Origin: Alisma plantago-aquatica
Taxonomy: Eukaryota; Streptophyta; Magnoliopsida; Alismatales; Alismataceae
NCBI GenBank assembly: GCA_963693085.1
Contig: OY856410.1
Coordinates: forward strand, 1,333,020,304 to 1,333,084,303
DNA length: 64,000 nt
Direction: 5' to 3'
The notes under the pieces were generated by a model, which was not told the origin of the DNA, ran no database searches, and worked only from the letters and a program-made list of their open reading frames with translations. The first letter of the stretch is position 1, and each line of letters begins with the position of its first letter. Shown here piece by piece: positions 10,329 to 22,489 of this stretch. The position numbers were made by a program, and so were the translations under genes.

Positions 10329-13300
10329 TGTAACACATCAAATCCTGGACATTTTGTCTTTTGACCCTCTTTCCCATGTTTTCCTTTCATTTCCATCCTT
10401 CTTGGCCTTTCTATTTAATTTGTGGATATTATGGTGGTTTCGTGGACATTTGTTCACCCTTTATGCCAATACAGGGGTTTCTGCATAAATACCTTAGTAA
10501 ATATTTCAATAAGGGTATAATATGCAAACTTATCACTCAAAAGTGACATATTAATAAAATATATTCGTTCTAGATCATTCCTTATCCTTATGGAGCAAAG
10601 AAGAGAAAAAGGAATGAAAAATGTTTCTTTAAACATGTTAATGTGATTTGGAATTAATTAATAGAGAAATGTTGGTAATATTGGATAATGGCATAAAATT
10701 CATAAAAGGAACACTAATTGGTTAAAAATAAGTTGAGATTTGTTTTCATTGGGTTTGTTTCAGCTTGTAGGCCATGTTTCATAATTTTAGGACAATAATA
10801 ATAATATCTCTTTTATTTTGAAAAGAAAAGATGAGTTTCCCTCAAAATATTAAAGGAAATACTAAATGACTCTAAAAGTGGAAACTGACCTTAGATTCGA
10901 GATGTACACATTAAAAATAGCCTTTGTGTGAATATTCATGTAATTTGAATAATCTTTAATATACATGTTTATTTAGGAGAGAGAAAGTGTGTAGAACCTT
11001 CATTTTGAGAATTAAAGAAATAAATGGCACAAACATGATCAAATAATAGAAAAATCGTATCTAAGACATTAATTGGGGGAAGTGGTTGAAATTTCATCAT
11101 TATTGGATAATCATAGAGTCATAAATAAAGGAGGAAAGAGAAAATAAGTTTTGGATTTTTTTTAACCCATTAAAAGTCCTCCAAATGCAAAACTAATTCC
11201 ATATTCAGATTCTACACCTCAAACCCAATCAGAGTATCATTTTTTATTAAATTTGGAGTTGGTTTGCACCCTCAATGAAGGAGAGAGAAAAAGATAAATA
11301 AATATATATCACTTTATTTGAATCTGATTTGGAATTAGATTTAATGTGTCATGCAGATCTTTTCCTTTTTTATTTTTCACATGTGATATCAACCGTTGGA
11401 TCCCGGATCAGACGGCTTAGCAATCATCCTATTCCTCACGCTGGATCGAGAAACAGAATCGGTCCACATAGAGTTTTCAAATTGCGATTTCTCTCTCATT
11501 ACTTGATCTTTGCTTGAGATTTTTCCTCATATGCATTCCTTATTGGATTACGAACCTAATGATCCATTATTTCTTCTATTTGTAAAGGATTAAAGAAATG
11601 CCTAAAACTCCTCTTTGAGTTCTCGAACCACCACCACCCATAGTCCTAGAATCATAACCTCACCTGTAAATACCCTAACCATGGTCTTCTTCAGTTGCAT
11701 TGCGATCGATCTCCAGCACTAATTTCCCTACTACTCGTGTGCTTGAATACTAATGATCAAGTTGCTATCTATAGTTTGTGACACCCAGTTCCCATGTTTC
11801 TTTTCTCCTCCGGTCTAATTCAAGGTACCAATGAGTTCGTGTTCCCTTGTTCTTTCTTTTGCATCTCCTATTTTTGCGCTCGGTAATGTTTTCCAGCTTC
11901 CCCCAAATCCCACACGAGCAACTGATGCTACTCGGTGCCATGGTGCACAGGTGAAGGAGGAAGATACCTCTGTGTGTTTTTACCAAGTTACCCCCACAGT
12001 TCCTTTGTTTCTTCTCTACTTCGCACTAGGGACGCAATGGTCCTTTTGCCCGATTTTGACCGCCCTGACTCGTTGACCGATGTCAAGCTATGAGGCGGGC
12101 CAATGACTTGGCTTACTATGATTGGGCCAAGCAGTGCCCCACCCTCTCGCTCTCTCTGGTCTTTTGAATCGAAAATCAATTTTTCTAATTTTCATATTGG
12201 TCAATTTTAGGAAATTCATATCGATTAATTCCTTGGCCAAAATTAAAATTAAAATATGTTTTAGACTCAAAAAAAGATTTTCTTTCTAATAAAAATAATT
12301 TCATGGTTTGGTTTTGAGTTTTGTCAAAGGTGATTTTCTAGAAAATGAATTAATTAGTTAAAAATCACCAAAAATGCATCTAAAAGTCCATATCTTCAAA
12401 ATACATAAAATAATATCTCATTTTGATCAGAAAACCCTAACTTAGATAATGGTGATGATTTCAAGGTCTAAATCGATGGTTTGTGTAAAACGTTGATAAC
12501 TTTAGGGTTTTTAAGTCTTTATTGTATGCTTATAATGCTAATACATGAAAATGGTTATGATAATAGGACAAGTGGACTATGATCTTTCTTAGGGTTTTGG
12601 AAAGTGGTTTATAGGGCTCTAAGGAAGAGGTATGTTCATTTACACATTAAGTTGGGCATATTTGTGCCTTAACCTATTTTTCTCTAATGAGGCTTTATTA
12701 AACCCTATTTCATATACTCTTGAATCTTTTCCTATATGTGCCTCATAAATCAATTTTGGAATATTATTCTTGGGTCTTGGTACCCCACTACCATTCTATT
12801 TAAAAGATCCTATTACTTGCAATTGATTTTAGAATGATGATTTTATAATACTAACTAGCTATAGTAGTGGTACTTATGTACAACCACCCATAGTAGGGCA
12901 TGTGCTCATTTTCCCTGGGGAACGTCTTATTCTCCCCCACACACAAAATGTGTGTAGGTGACTGAGAATGTGTTATTCTCCCCTCACCTTTTAGATGAAG
13001 GTCTGATAGGTTCTTGTAAAGAGTTGAGATCAACTCTCTACTAAAAGTATGGTAAACAAAAACACCAATGTGAAGCAGTAGAATTTTAAACTTTGACTAT
13101 ATTCAATTGTATAAAGAGTGCATTTAGAAATTCCCAAATGGTTGTACAATCTTTATACATATAAGGATCTAGGTACTGGAAGACTAAAATCAAATCAACT
13201 TGTCTCTAACTCAAGGGAACAATCCCTTTGCCTCCGTTGGACCTCGATGGTGAGGAAGGCACCAAGAAAGTTGGAGAATGGTGCAAGATACAACCAAAAT

Positions 13301-15272
13301 GTCAGAGAATGTAGAGGAATAGAGCACATCAAAGCCATGACCAGAAACCATCAAAAACACAATGAAATCAGAAATTGAGTTTGGGGAATTCTTCGTGGGG
13401 CCAAGACAATTCAAAAATGCACCTTCTCGTGGATGGAGATGCACTAGAAACCCTAAATAGCACGGTGGCAACAGAGCTCAACGGTGAGTTCTAGGGCCCA
13501 ACGCTTGGGGGCAACTCGGGCCTAAATGACGAATGGAAGATGAAGAAGGGAGGTTGGGGAAAGTTACCACTAGCTTTATTGAACGGAGATGGTTAGAGAA
13601 GTACAGGACACGTCACCGTTACCGGAGATGAAGCACTAGTAGGTTAGGGTGATCACGGGTAGATGCAGAGCAATTGGAGGAGGAGGAAGAAGGGTTGAAG
13701 GATGAAGAAGCTTTAGACACCCTTAAATAGGTGTTGAGAGGTACCTAACACTCACTGCCATATTTTAGTGGAGAGGGAGTAGATCCCCGAGTTGGGCGCT
13801 TCATGCTCAGTGGAGGAGAGGAGATGAGTAAATACTCGTTGGATGCGTCTTGGAGAGACAAACTCATAGTTGAGAAATCACCCAAATCAGTTCTTTGTAG
13901 AGGGAGAACGACGTCGAGGAAAATGAGGCATCGGTCTGTTCGCGCGGCTGGAGGTTGAAGACAAAGCTATTGTCGTCCGATTAGACCTGAAACACCATCT
14001 TACCATCAGATCGTAATGGGATCAATCTGGAGCCATAAGATGGTGTCCAAGGAGGCATGTGTCAAGGGTAAATCAAGGGACTCTAGCGTGATGCATGATA
14101 TCAATGATACAAATGAAAATCGATTGATATTCTATAGTTAAACTTCAATAAAACTTGTAAAATCCATTTGAAGGGTCAAATAAGGTCCAAAAGCCACCAA
14201 ATTTTAACCATAGGTTAATTACGACTCCTAGATCAACGATATGCATTTAGTTTCTCATAAATCACAAACTTTGGCCCTTAATAATTATATTGTCTATTAA
14301 TGCATGTATTAGAGCATAAAAAGAGTGAGTTAATATAAAGAGAATCTTTTAATAACATGTTTTAGTGAAATTCGAGATAGGCAACACATATTAATATTAA
14401 GAGTCATATCCCACCATATTATCCTCTCATTAATGGCCATATTACATAATTAGTCCTCAATTATCACATTAATAAGAATATTTGTGCAAAAACCCATTCA
14501 TTCGTATGAATGTGGGTAAATGTGATTTACATCCCAAGTAAAGCTCAAATTCCACATTGAGGCCAAAAAGGATACAAAAGATGGGGAATTTTAGAAAAAT
14601 GGTCCAAAAGGACTTGAAAGAAAATAAAATCTTGAAATGGGTAAATTGCAAGAAGACTCTAAAATTCAGTCTGTTACAGTTCCTCAACCCTACTTAGTTA
14701 AGTTTGTCAATATTAATCATGCATGCAATTCTTTTATTATACTTTGTATATGGAAAGCATCTATTGAAAGTTGCCTCATTCTCTTATTATCTTCATCTTA
14801 TGATGAACCCTAGCCTATTTTTATTTTCTTTACTTATATTATTATCCAAGACTAGTTTTGTGATATGTACTTTTCTTTCCCTTTCCCTTTTGTTGGGTTC
14901 CTTCCCAACCACCCAGGTGCTGAGCTAGGTGATGGATAAGACATGAAGAATATCTTAGCTTTTGGCTTGGTCTTGGTTGATGGAGATGTTGCTTTGGAGA
15001 CAGGATTGTGGCAGTTAGACTTCCCTCTATCTAGATCCTAATTGTGTATCTTGATGTTAACCCTAATGGGAGAATTTGATGTATTTTTTCAACCTTTATA
15101 TGAAATTGAATGTAGTCAATAACTTTTATTTCACTGCTTTCCAATGGTCTTTTGTATACCAATATTTATAAAGTTGAAAAATGTTTGCCCATTCCATCAT
15201 ACATTTGAGTGTGTTTGGAAACGATGTCCATTCTTCAAATTTTTAGTGAAGGGGTGATTTCACTTCTTTACA
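10329..15272 (+). repeat. LTR B of the three-LTR element (interrupted)
   Basis: The LTR starts TGTAACACATC and ends TTTACA before the second primer site. A solo LTR at 13015-14678 interrupts it; without that insert it is about 3.3 kb. It serves as 3' LTR for unit 1 and 5' LTR for unit 2. Relative to LTR A it has small gains near 11225-11310 and retains the CTTCCCAACCACCC block near 14905. Confidence 0.85.
13015..14678 (-). mobile_element. Solo LTR inserted in LTR B
   Basis: The insert starts TGTAAAGAG and ends CTGTTACA, giving TG..CA termini, and interrupts sequence that is continuous in LTRs A and C. The flanking five bases are GTTCT on the left and GTTCC on the right, a target duplication with one mismatch. 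On the minus strand it begins TGTAACAGACTGAATTTTAG, a typical gypsy LTR start, hence the orientation. The absence of a primer site, purine tract or coding sequence indicates a solo LTR left by LTR-LTR recombination. Short open frames within it look accidental. Confidence 0.75.
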
Positions 15273-15275
15273 ACA

Positions 15276-15287
15276 TGGTATCAGAGC
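15276..15287 (+). other. Primer-binding site (initiator Met tRNA), unit 2
   Basis: TGGTATCAGAGC follows the end of LTR B at the same three-base spacing as in unit 1, showing that unit 2 is a complete second repeat of the LTR-internal structure. Confidence 0.9.
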
Positions 15288-16787
15288 CCATTTTAGTCAG
15301 ACTCTGACTATTTCAATTTTGTCTCCATAGTTAGTATCCTTGCTTTACATACTTTCCCTTTAATTTACATGCTTACTCTAGATTTGATCTATGTTGATGA
15401 AAGGTTGATTTAGTATCCTATAGTTCCACATTAGAATCATGATGAATAAACCCCTAAAATATTTACAATTGAAAGATGCTTAAGTAATCATAATAACTTG
15501 ATGTTGTTTAGATCTACCTTTAGGAAACTATTAGGGCATGAAGTAGAAGAAAAGGTGTCTAGAATGGATCAGGGTTTTGGGGGCTGGCAATATTTTCCTT
15601 CGTGCCACTAGCTTGGTTTACGAGGACTCCCGTTCCCATATGATATCGGCCTGGCCTGAGCTGATATGGATTGTCCGAAATAGTTTTCTTTTAGGAAATA
15701 GTAACCTTAGACTTCTATGTTGTATAAATTTTAGAAACCCTAAGATTCAGGTGAATGATTACTTGTTTGAGGATGGATACTAAGATAGTTTTGTTATTTC
15801 CCTTAGTACCACATGCTTGGATAGTTTATCCATAGAACCTAGACTTTGAAGTTTGGGGCTAAGTGAGCTATCAGAGTACGTAGTGGAAGTGTGATGGATC
15901 TTGTATATGGTTTAGTTAGACTCATTATTTAACCCAAGTGTAGTTTGGCTTGATAGGTCAAACCCTTTAAGGGTAGAGTATAATTAGTTTGATGATGTTG
16001 GGTGGTTAGATTTTGAGGACGAAATCCTCTTTTCGGGGGTGTAACCCTATGACATCTCGATATCTATTTATCTTTAGAAACCCTAACTCCATGAATAGGA
16101 GGTTAGTATGATTGGATCCTTGGTCCTAACCAAACATGTAATAGTGGTAACCCTAACATGCTCGTTCATATATTAATGAACATAAAATGGTCATCTAAGA
16201 AAAAAAATTATATGTTCAAACCCTAATGAATATCCAATGCACGTAATAAGAGTAACTCACATATTAATACTAATTATGGATACGCATGATGCTAATATTG
16301 TCATGAACCAATAAACCTTAATGATATGATGAGAAAGAAAAGTGTAACCTAATCTTGGCATTAATGCATGCTATAATGAAATATAGTGATCAAGTTGATC
16401 CTAAACCCTAAGTTGTAATCATATAACCTTAACATATACACCCTTAATGATATTCATGTTAAGTTAGTGGTGTTAGGCATCACAGGTAACATACCTTGTT
16501 GCACATAAAAAATATGTATATAATCATGTATTCACGTATTAATCAAGCTATCAATATGAAATTCATATTACCTTGTTACCTTGTACCCACCTATTTAATC
16601 ACCTAATGTAAACCAATTCATTAATATGTAATATGTCTCATCTTGACCTATGTCGTGATGCTTGTGAAGTATATGTTGATGAGTCGTTTGGTGGAAGATA
16701 TGGGTGGTGGAACAACATAAGTTTGGTGATGGGATGTTCACACTCACCCTTCCCTCCTTGCTTGTGATTTTGGGGACAAAATCCTCT

Positions 16788-16803
16788 TTAAGAGGTGGAG
16801 TGT
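16788..16803 (+). other. Polypurine tract, unit 2
   Basis: TTAAGAGGTGGAGTGT directly precedes the TGTAACA start of LTR C, differing by one base from the unit 1 tract. Confidence 0.7.
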
Positions 16804-18138
16804 TGTAACATACCAAATCATGGACACTTTGTCTTTTGACCCTCTTTCCCAACTTTTCCTTTCATTTTCATCCTTCTTGGCCTTTCTGTTTAACTTGTGG
16901 ATATTATGGTGGTTTCATGGACATTTGTTCACCCTTTATGCCAATATAGGGGTTTATGCACAAATACCTCAATAAATATTTTAATAAGGGACGAATATGA
17001 AAATGTATCACTCTATGTGACATATTAATAAAATATATTCACTCGAGATCATTCCTTAGACTTATGTAGTAAAGAAGAGAAAAAGGAATGAAAAATGTTG
17101 CTTTAAACATGTTAATGTGATATGGAATCAATTAATATGAGAAATATTGGTAATATTGGATAATGGGATAAAATTCATAAAAAGAACACTAATTGGTTAA
17201 ATATAAGTTGAGATTCATTTTCTTTGGGTTTGGTTTGGCTTGTAGGCCAAGTTTAATAATTTGGAGACAATAATAATTCTCTCTCTTTTATTTTGAAAAG
17301 AAAAGATGAGTTTCCCTCAAATATTAAATAAAATATTAAATGACTCCAAAAGTGGAAACTAACCTTAGATTCAAGATTTACGCATTAAAAGTAGCCTTTG
17401 GGTGAATTTTCATGTAATTTGGATAATCTTTAATATACATGTGAATTTAGGAGAGAGAGAGTGTGTAGAACCTAAATTTTGAGAATTGATTAAATAAATG
17501 GAAGAAACATGATCAAATAATAGCAAAATAATATCTAAGACATTAATTGGGGTGGGTGGGTGAAATTTCATAATAATTGGATAATCATAGAATCATAAAT
17601 GAAGGAGGAAAAAGAAAATGATTTTTGAAATATTTAACACATTAAAAGTCCTCAAAAGGCAAAACTAATTCAATATTCAGATTCTACACCTCAAAATCAA
17701 TTAGGGTGTCAATTTTTATTATATTTGGAGTTCCTTTTTACCCTCAATGGAGGAGAGATAAAAAGATAAATAAATATGTATATCACTTTATTTGAATCTG
17801 ATTTGGAATTAGATTTGATGTGTCACGCAGATCTTTTCATTTTTTATTTTTCATGTGTGATATCAACCGTTGGATCCTAGATCGGATGGCTTAGTAGTCA
17901 TCCTCATCCTCACTATGGATCGGGAAATAGTACCCATTCACACGGAGTTTTCAAATTTTGATTTCTCTCTCACTACTCGATCTTTGCTCGAGATTTTCCT
18001 CCTATGCATTCCTTATTGTATTATGCACCTAATGGTCCATTATTTCCACCACATTGTCAAGGATTTGAGAAACACCTAAAACTCCTCTTCAAATTCTCAA
18101 ACCACCGCCACTCATAGTCCTAGAATCATAACCTCACC

Positions 18139-18146
18139 TATAAATA
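18139..18146 (+). promoter_or_regulatory. Candidate LTR C TATA box
   Basis: TATAAATA followed by CCCTAACCATGG, the counterpart of 6402-6409 in LTR A. Confidence 0.4.
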
Positions 18147-18619
18147 CCCTAACCATGGTCTACTTTGGCTGCATTGCGATCATTATCTAGCACCAATTTC
18201 CCTGTTTCTCATGTGCTTGACTACTGGTGATCAAGTTTCTATCTAGGGTTTGTGGCAGCTAGTTCCCCTATTCCTCTTTGCCTCCAGTCTAATTCGAGGT
18301 ACCAATGAGTTTGTCTTCCCCTATTCTTTCTTTTGCATCTACTACTTTCATGTTTGGTCATGTTTTTCAATTTCCCCCAAATCCCAGGTGAGAAACTACT
18401 ACTGCTAGGTGCCATGGTGTGTGGGTGAAGGAGGAAGATACCTCTGTGTGTTTTTACTAAGTTACCCCCATCATTCCTTTGTTTCTTCTCTACTTCTTGC
18501 TAGGGACACAATGGTCCTTTTGCCCGATGTTACCGCCCTGACTCGACTTTGACTGGTGCCAGGTTGTGAGGTGGGCCACTGACTTGGCTCATATTGATTG
18601 GGACAAGTAGTGGGCCTGG

Positions 18620-18621
<2 letters not shown>

Positions 18622-18655
<34 letters not shown>
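18622..18655. repeat. (CT)n microsatellite
   Basis: A CT run of about 34 bp in LTR C. The same site in LTRs A and B has only CCCTCTCGCTCTCTCT, so the run expanded after the LTR copies diverged. Confidence 0.9.
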
Positions 18656-18657
<2 letters not shown>

Positions 18658-19003
18658 TTCTTTTGAATCAAAAATCAATTTTTCTAATTTTCTTATTGGT
18701 TGATTTAAGGAAATTCATATCTATTAATTGTTTGGGCCAAAATTATAAGTAAAAAATGCTCTAGACTCAGAAAACGATTCTCTTTCTAAAAAATATAATT
18801 TCATGGTTTGGTTTTCAGTTTTGTCGAAGGTGATTTTCTAGAAAATGAATTAATTAGTTAAAAATCACCAAAAATGCATCTAAAAGTCCATATCTTCAAA
18901 ATACATAAAATTATATGTCATTTTGATTAGAAAACCCTAACTAATACAATGGTGATGATTCCAAGGTCTAAATCAATGGTTTGTGTAAAAAACGTTGGTA
19001 ACT

Positions 19004-19008
19004 TTAGG
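19004..19008. repeat. Target-site duplication TTAGG (left copy)
   Basis: TTAGG here and at 30170-30174 flanks the minus-strand gypsy element. The uninterrupted site in LTR B reads ACTTTAGGGTTTTTAAG. Confidence 0.85.
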
Positions 19009-22000
19009 TGAAACGACCCTGCCTCCCGGTAACCCCCAATTAAGGGAGACCGAAAGGTCGGTGCCGTTATCCAATTAATAGGATCAAAGGTTTGACAAAT
19101 AATCAATAAAAATTATGAAATTCTACTAACTAACTGGAATTTGGTATAAAATTAAAACTTTACTTACCTTTGAAAACCTTAGAAATCTATCTATCCTGGT
19201 CTTGAATTATTCTATCTAATCCTCCTTGCACTTTATTTCTTTTTCTGCAATGTGTCACTTTACTGTTTGTTCTTTCAATTGTTGTTCCTAAAACGCCGAC
19301 AAACAAAACATCAGTCAGTATATCGAAATATACTGGTATGTGGGAACAACCAAAATCTTGCAAATATGGCTAACAATTTAATAATCACAATCAAATTAAT
19401 TAACAAGCCAATTTACACTTTTCAGTATGACATTCTCCACCGCTTTTTCCCTAACCCTGGCATACCCACCTTAGGGTGCCCTTTTGCCAATGACTTAAGG
19501 CCACCTTCTCAATCCCGAGCTTGGTGCCTGGGGGTCACCACTCATGGTTCCCACTAGTCATGCAATATCATAGGCCACCTTCTTGGTGCCTGGGGTGACC
19601 ACTCAAGGTGTCCATTGGTCTACCCATCTGGGCCTGACCTTTGGCATCATCCATCAGGGTGTCATGTAGGTGCGAGAATTCATACTTCTATTTTTTTAAT
19701 GTGATAATCATAGTGACTTTATGATTTTCAAGTATGAACATCCAACAGATAATTTGCATTCAATGCAATTAACCATCCGGAAAATCATTGGGAAACTAAG
19801 GTGGTTATTCATAATTAACCACATACCTAATCCAGAGCAACTTGATTGTCCAAGCAATAAGGATAAAGAACAAGCAACAAGCAATCAACAATATCCTGAA
19901 ATTAATACATGGGATCCAAGTGTTATAGATTATCCAGAACATTCAAAAGCTAGACTTGGATTCCACCTTAGGCTTTCTAGACCACATTAGGGTTTTATTA
20001 GGGTTTTTGCCTCCATAACGCTTTTATCATATTAAATGCTCTCTTAGTTCATAAACCCTAATTTCAACATTATAAGCCCAATTAAAGTCGATTATTTCTC
20101 TTTTATACCAAAACTACCTTCTTTATCCTTTTAAGTTATTTCAAGGTCATTATACTCAATTATCACCTTTAGTTTCTTTTGGATTAACAACTCATAATTC
20201 ATTATGATCTAATTCACCTATGAACTCCATTTATCATTAATTCTAACTTTATCCTTTTGAAAACCCTAATCATCATATTAAGGGTATCTATCCATGATTA
20301 GGAACTTTTATATTTAAAATATCATAGAACCATCATTTAACAACATATTATCATATTTTTCGAATTGAATATGACTTTATCCTCTTTTACCCTAAATTAG
20401 GGTTTCTAAGCGCTTAATCATTCATAATTGGTGTAAAAACCCTAAATCATGTAATAAATCATCTAGATCAGGTTCAAGTTCATCATTAACATTTCACCAG
20501 GTTACTATTACCTAATTTTGCCAATTAAGCAACATGAACCTAGCTATTGTTTTCAATTGGGGTTTCTACCATAACTTCAAAGCACTTTTCATTAACTTAA
20601 CACACTTTTGAAAATATGAACGAAATCAGGATTTAAAAGTATTTTTATTGGATTCTACGCATTCTCCTAATCAATTTTCATGTATACATTTTTCTCATCT
20701 GAGCTTTCTAGATCAAGATATGATATTTATAAAGAAAACTATTTTTGTTGATTTTTAGCAAATTCTACAAAACATGGGTCGTTAGATTGATGATCCGTTG
20801 GTCCACTTAGGATCCAACGATCAGAGTCACGCACGCTATCTTTTGTTTTAATTGTGAAGGACCAAACTACCCTTACCTCTGCAGAAGGAGATGAGGGGCA
20901 TTCTAGTAAAATGGTGGGTTCCCTTCTTCAACCTCGCGACGTGCCATCCTCTGTTCCGATGGTTGGTCACCCGCTTAGTTGACTTCGAGATCCTTGGCGC
21001 CTGCTAGTGTGGGTATGGTCTAGGAAGTTCCACCTTGCTCTGACGAATCTGACGAGATGCGCAATCACCCAAACGGACTCGTCCTTCACCCTGAACCACT
21101 CGCCGGAAATCCGCCGTGGTTTACTGGTTGTAGAGGGGGTAGGTTAGATCAAAATAGACGATTGAAAATGTCTCTCGACTCATCGTCGAGCTCTGCGGCG
21201 ATGGGGATAATTTTTAGGGATGCTGGAACCTTCGAGTGCCCTCCCTTATATAGGCTTAAGACCTGGGAGTCCTGTGGTTTGGGGGTTTCTCCCCTTGTCG
21301 ATGATAGCTCTCAAAGTTAGGGTCTAACTTATTCGGAAAGATCTCCCAAAATTGATGGTCTTGTTAGTTCATCGAATCATTGCTTCCAAACCGAGAAAAA
21401 TGAATTTTCAAATTCATCTCCTAGTCCCACTGGACTTAGGGTAGATGACGCAGAGATGCCCTCGGGTTCGTAGTCCTCTGGACCACGAGATCATCCAATG
21501 GCCAGCGTTGCTCCCCTCTATAGCAAAAATCTAAAAACGAGTTAAATAGGGTAATTAAGCATGTTAACTTGGAAAATTCATTTCTCTTTCCTTGTTTAAC
21601 ATTTTCTTCTCAAATTTTAGTTAAAACTTCATCTTGGCATTATCTAGCCGTTCATCAAATTTGGAGGTTAAATTCCAATGGTTGAGAGTGTTTCCTTCTC
21701 ATCCAAGTTATTCATCAATTAATCCAAAATCAAGTAGTATTCCTTTTCCCTTTACCATTATCTTGTTATTTTGGGCCCCTTGGACCTCAAGGAAACCTAG
21801 AGGCACGAATTTCCATATTGGGGAATATCTTCTTGCTTTTATCTTCTTATCTATTTCTATTTCTCATATTGACCCTTTTTATTTTTCATTTTCCCTTTTT
21901 CTTAAAATATCCTTTAAGGATTTCTCTCTGTATCTCTTTTTATTTTCCTCATTTGTATTCCTTTTATTATTAGGAATCCTTGGAATACGAAATTCCACCA

Positions 22001-22422
22001 AGGATTATTCCATTATACCTCTTTCCACTTATTTTCCACATTTCATCAATGTTTTTAATTTCTTTATTAACAAAGAAATACTTTATTGGTCTTTTCTTTT
22101 CTTGTTGCTTTATCTTTGCAACTTTGGACTCCTTGGAACCCAAGGAACCCAAGAGGCACGAAATTCATTCTTGGATTACATTCCTTTGCCTTCTAGAGGT
22201 TTCTACATCATCTCTCTTTTCTCAACAACTCAATTATTCATTAATTAATTGAATTTCCTTATTATTGGGCACAATAGCCAATAAAGCCCACAAATCAAAC
22301 AACAAGGCTATTTTAAACAAAATCCATTTATTCACAACAAATTATATCATTATTTGTCCAAATATCTTTAATATGAGAAATTACATTTCTCCCAAAGGAA
22401 CCCAAAAATTGGGGTTGTAACA
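19009..22422 (-). repeat. Left LTR (3' LTR) of the minus-strand gypsy
   Basis: On the minus strand the LTR begins TGTTACAACCCC and ends GGTCGTTTCA. It is closely similar to the right LTR over its whole length. A 204-codon open frame at 21634-22248 on the plus strand is low-complexity and hydrophobic and is cut short in the sister LTR, so I do not treat it as a gene. A minus-strand TATATAAG at about 21246-21253 is a possible core promoter. Confidence 0.87.
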
Positions 22423-22445
22423 TCCTTCCCCTGTTATGAGAATGT
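22423..22445 (-). other. Polypurine tract of the minus-strand gypsy
   Basis: Minus-strand AACAGGGGAAGGA runs up to the TGTTACA start of the 3' LTR. Confidence 0.65.
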
Positions 22446-22489
22446 TGCCCTCAAAATTCCATCAAACAAGCAAACAAATAGGATAAGTC

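Larger units (their letters stand above)
15273..16803 (+). other. Internal region 2 of the three-LTR element, non-coding
   Basis: This region is collinear with internal region 1 but shorter. It lacks the segment matching about 9645-10165 and has an extra stretch near 16440-16490. It contains a primer site, the fossil 3'-end motif near 16020-16058 and a terminal purine tract. No coding motifs were found. Confidence 0.7.
16804..19008 (+). repeat. LTR C, first segment
   Basis: The first 2.2 kb of the third LTR begins TGTAACATACC and is cut at TTAGG by the minus-strand gypsy insertion. It includes the conserved TATAAATA and an expanded CT run. The LTR resumes at 30175-30823 and finishes at 53649-54094. 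Confidence 0.85.

Noticed and set aside
18471..18671. Arg/Glu-rich frame over the CT microsatellite
   Set aside because: Translation artefact of a CT dinucleotide run.
21634..22248. 204-codon plus-strand open frame in the left LTR of the minus-strand gypsy
   Set aside because: It is low-complexity, rich in Phe/Leu/Ile/Ser, antisense to the element, and cut short in the sister LTR at 29380-29889. It looks like an AT-rich chance frame, not a gene.
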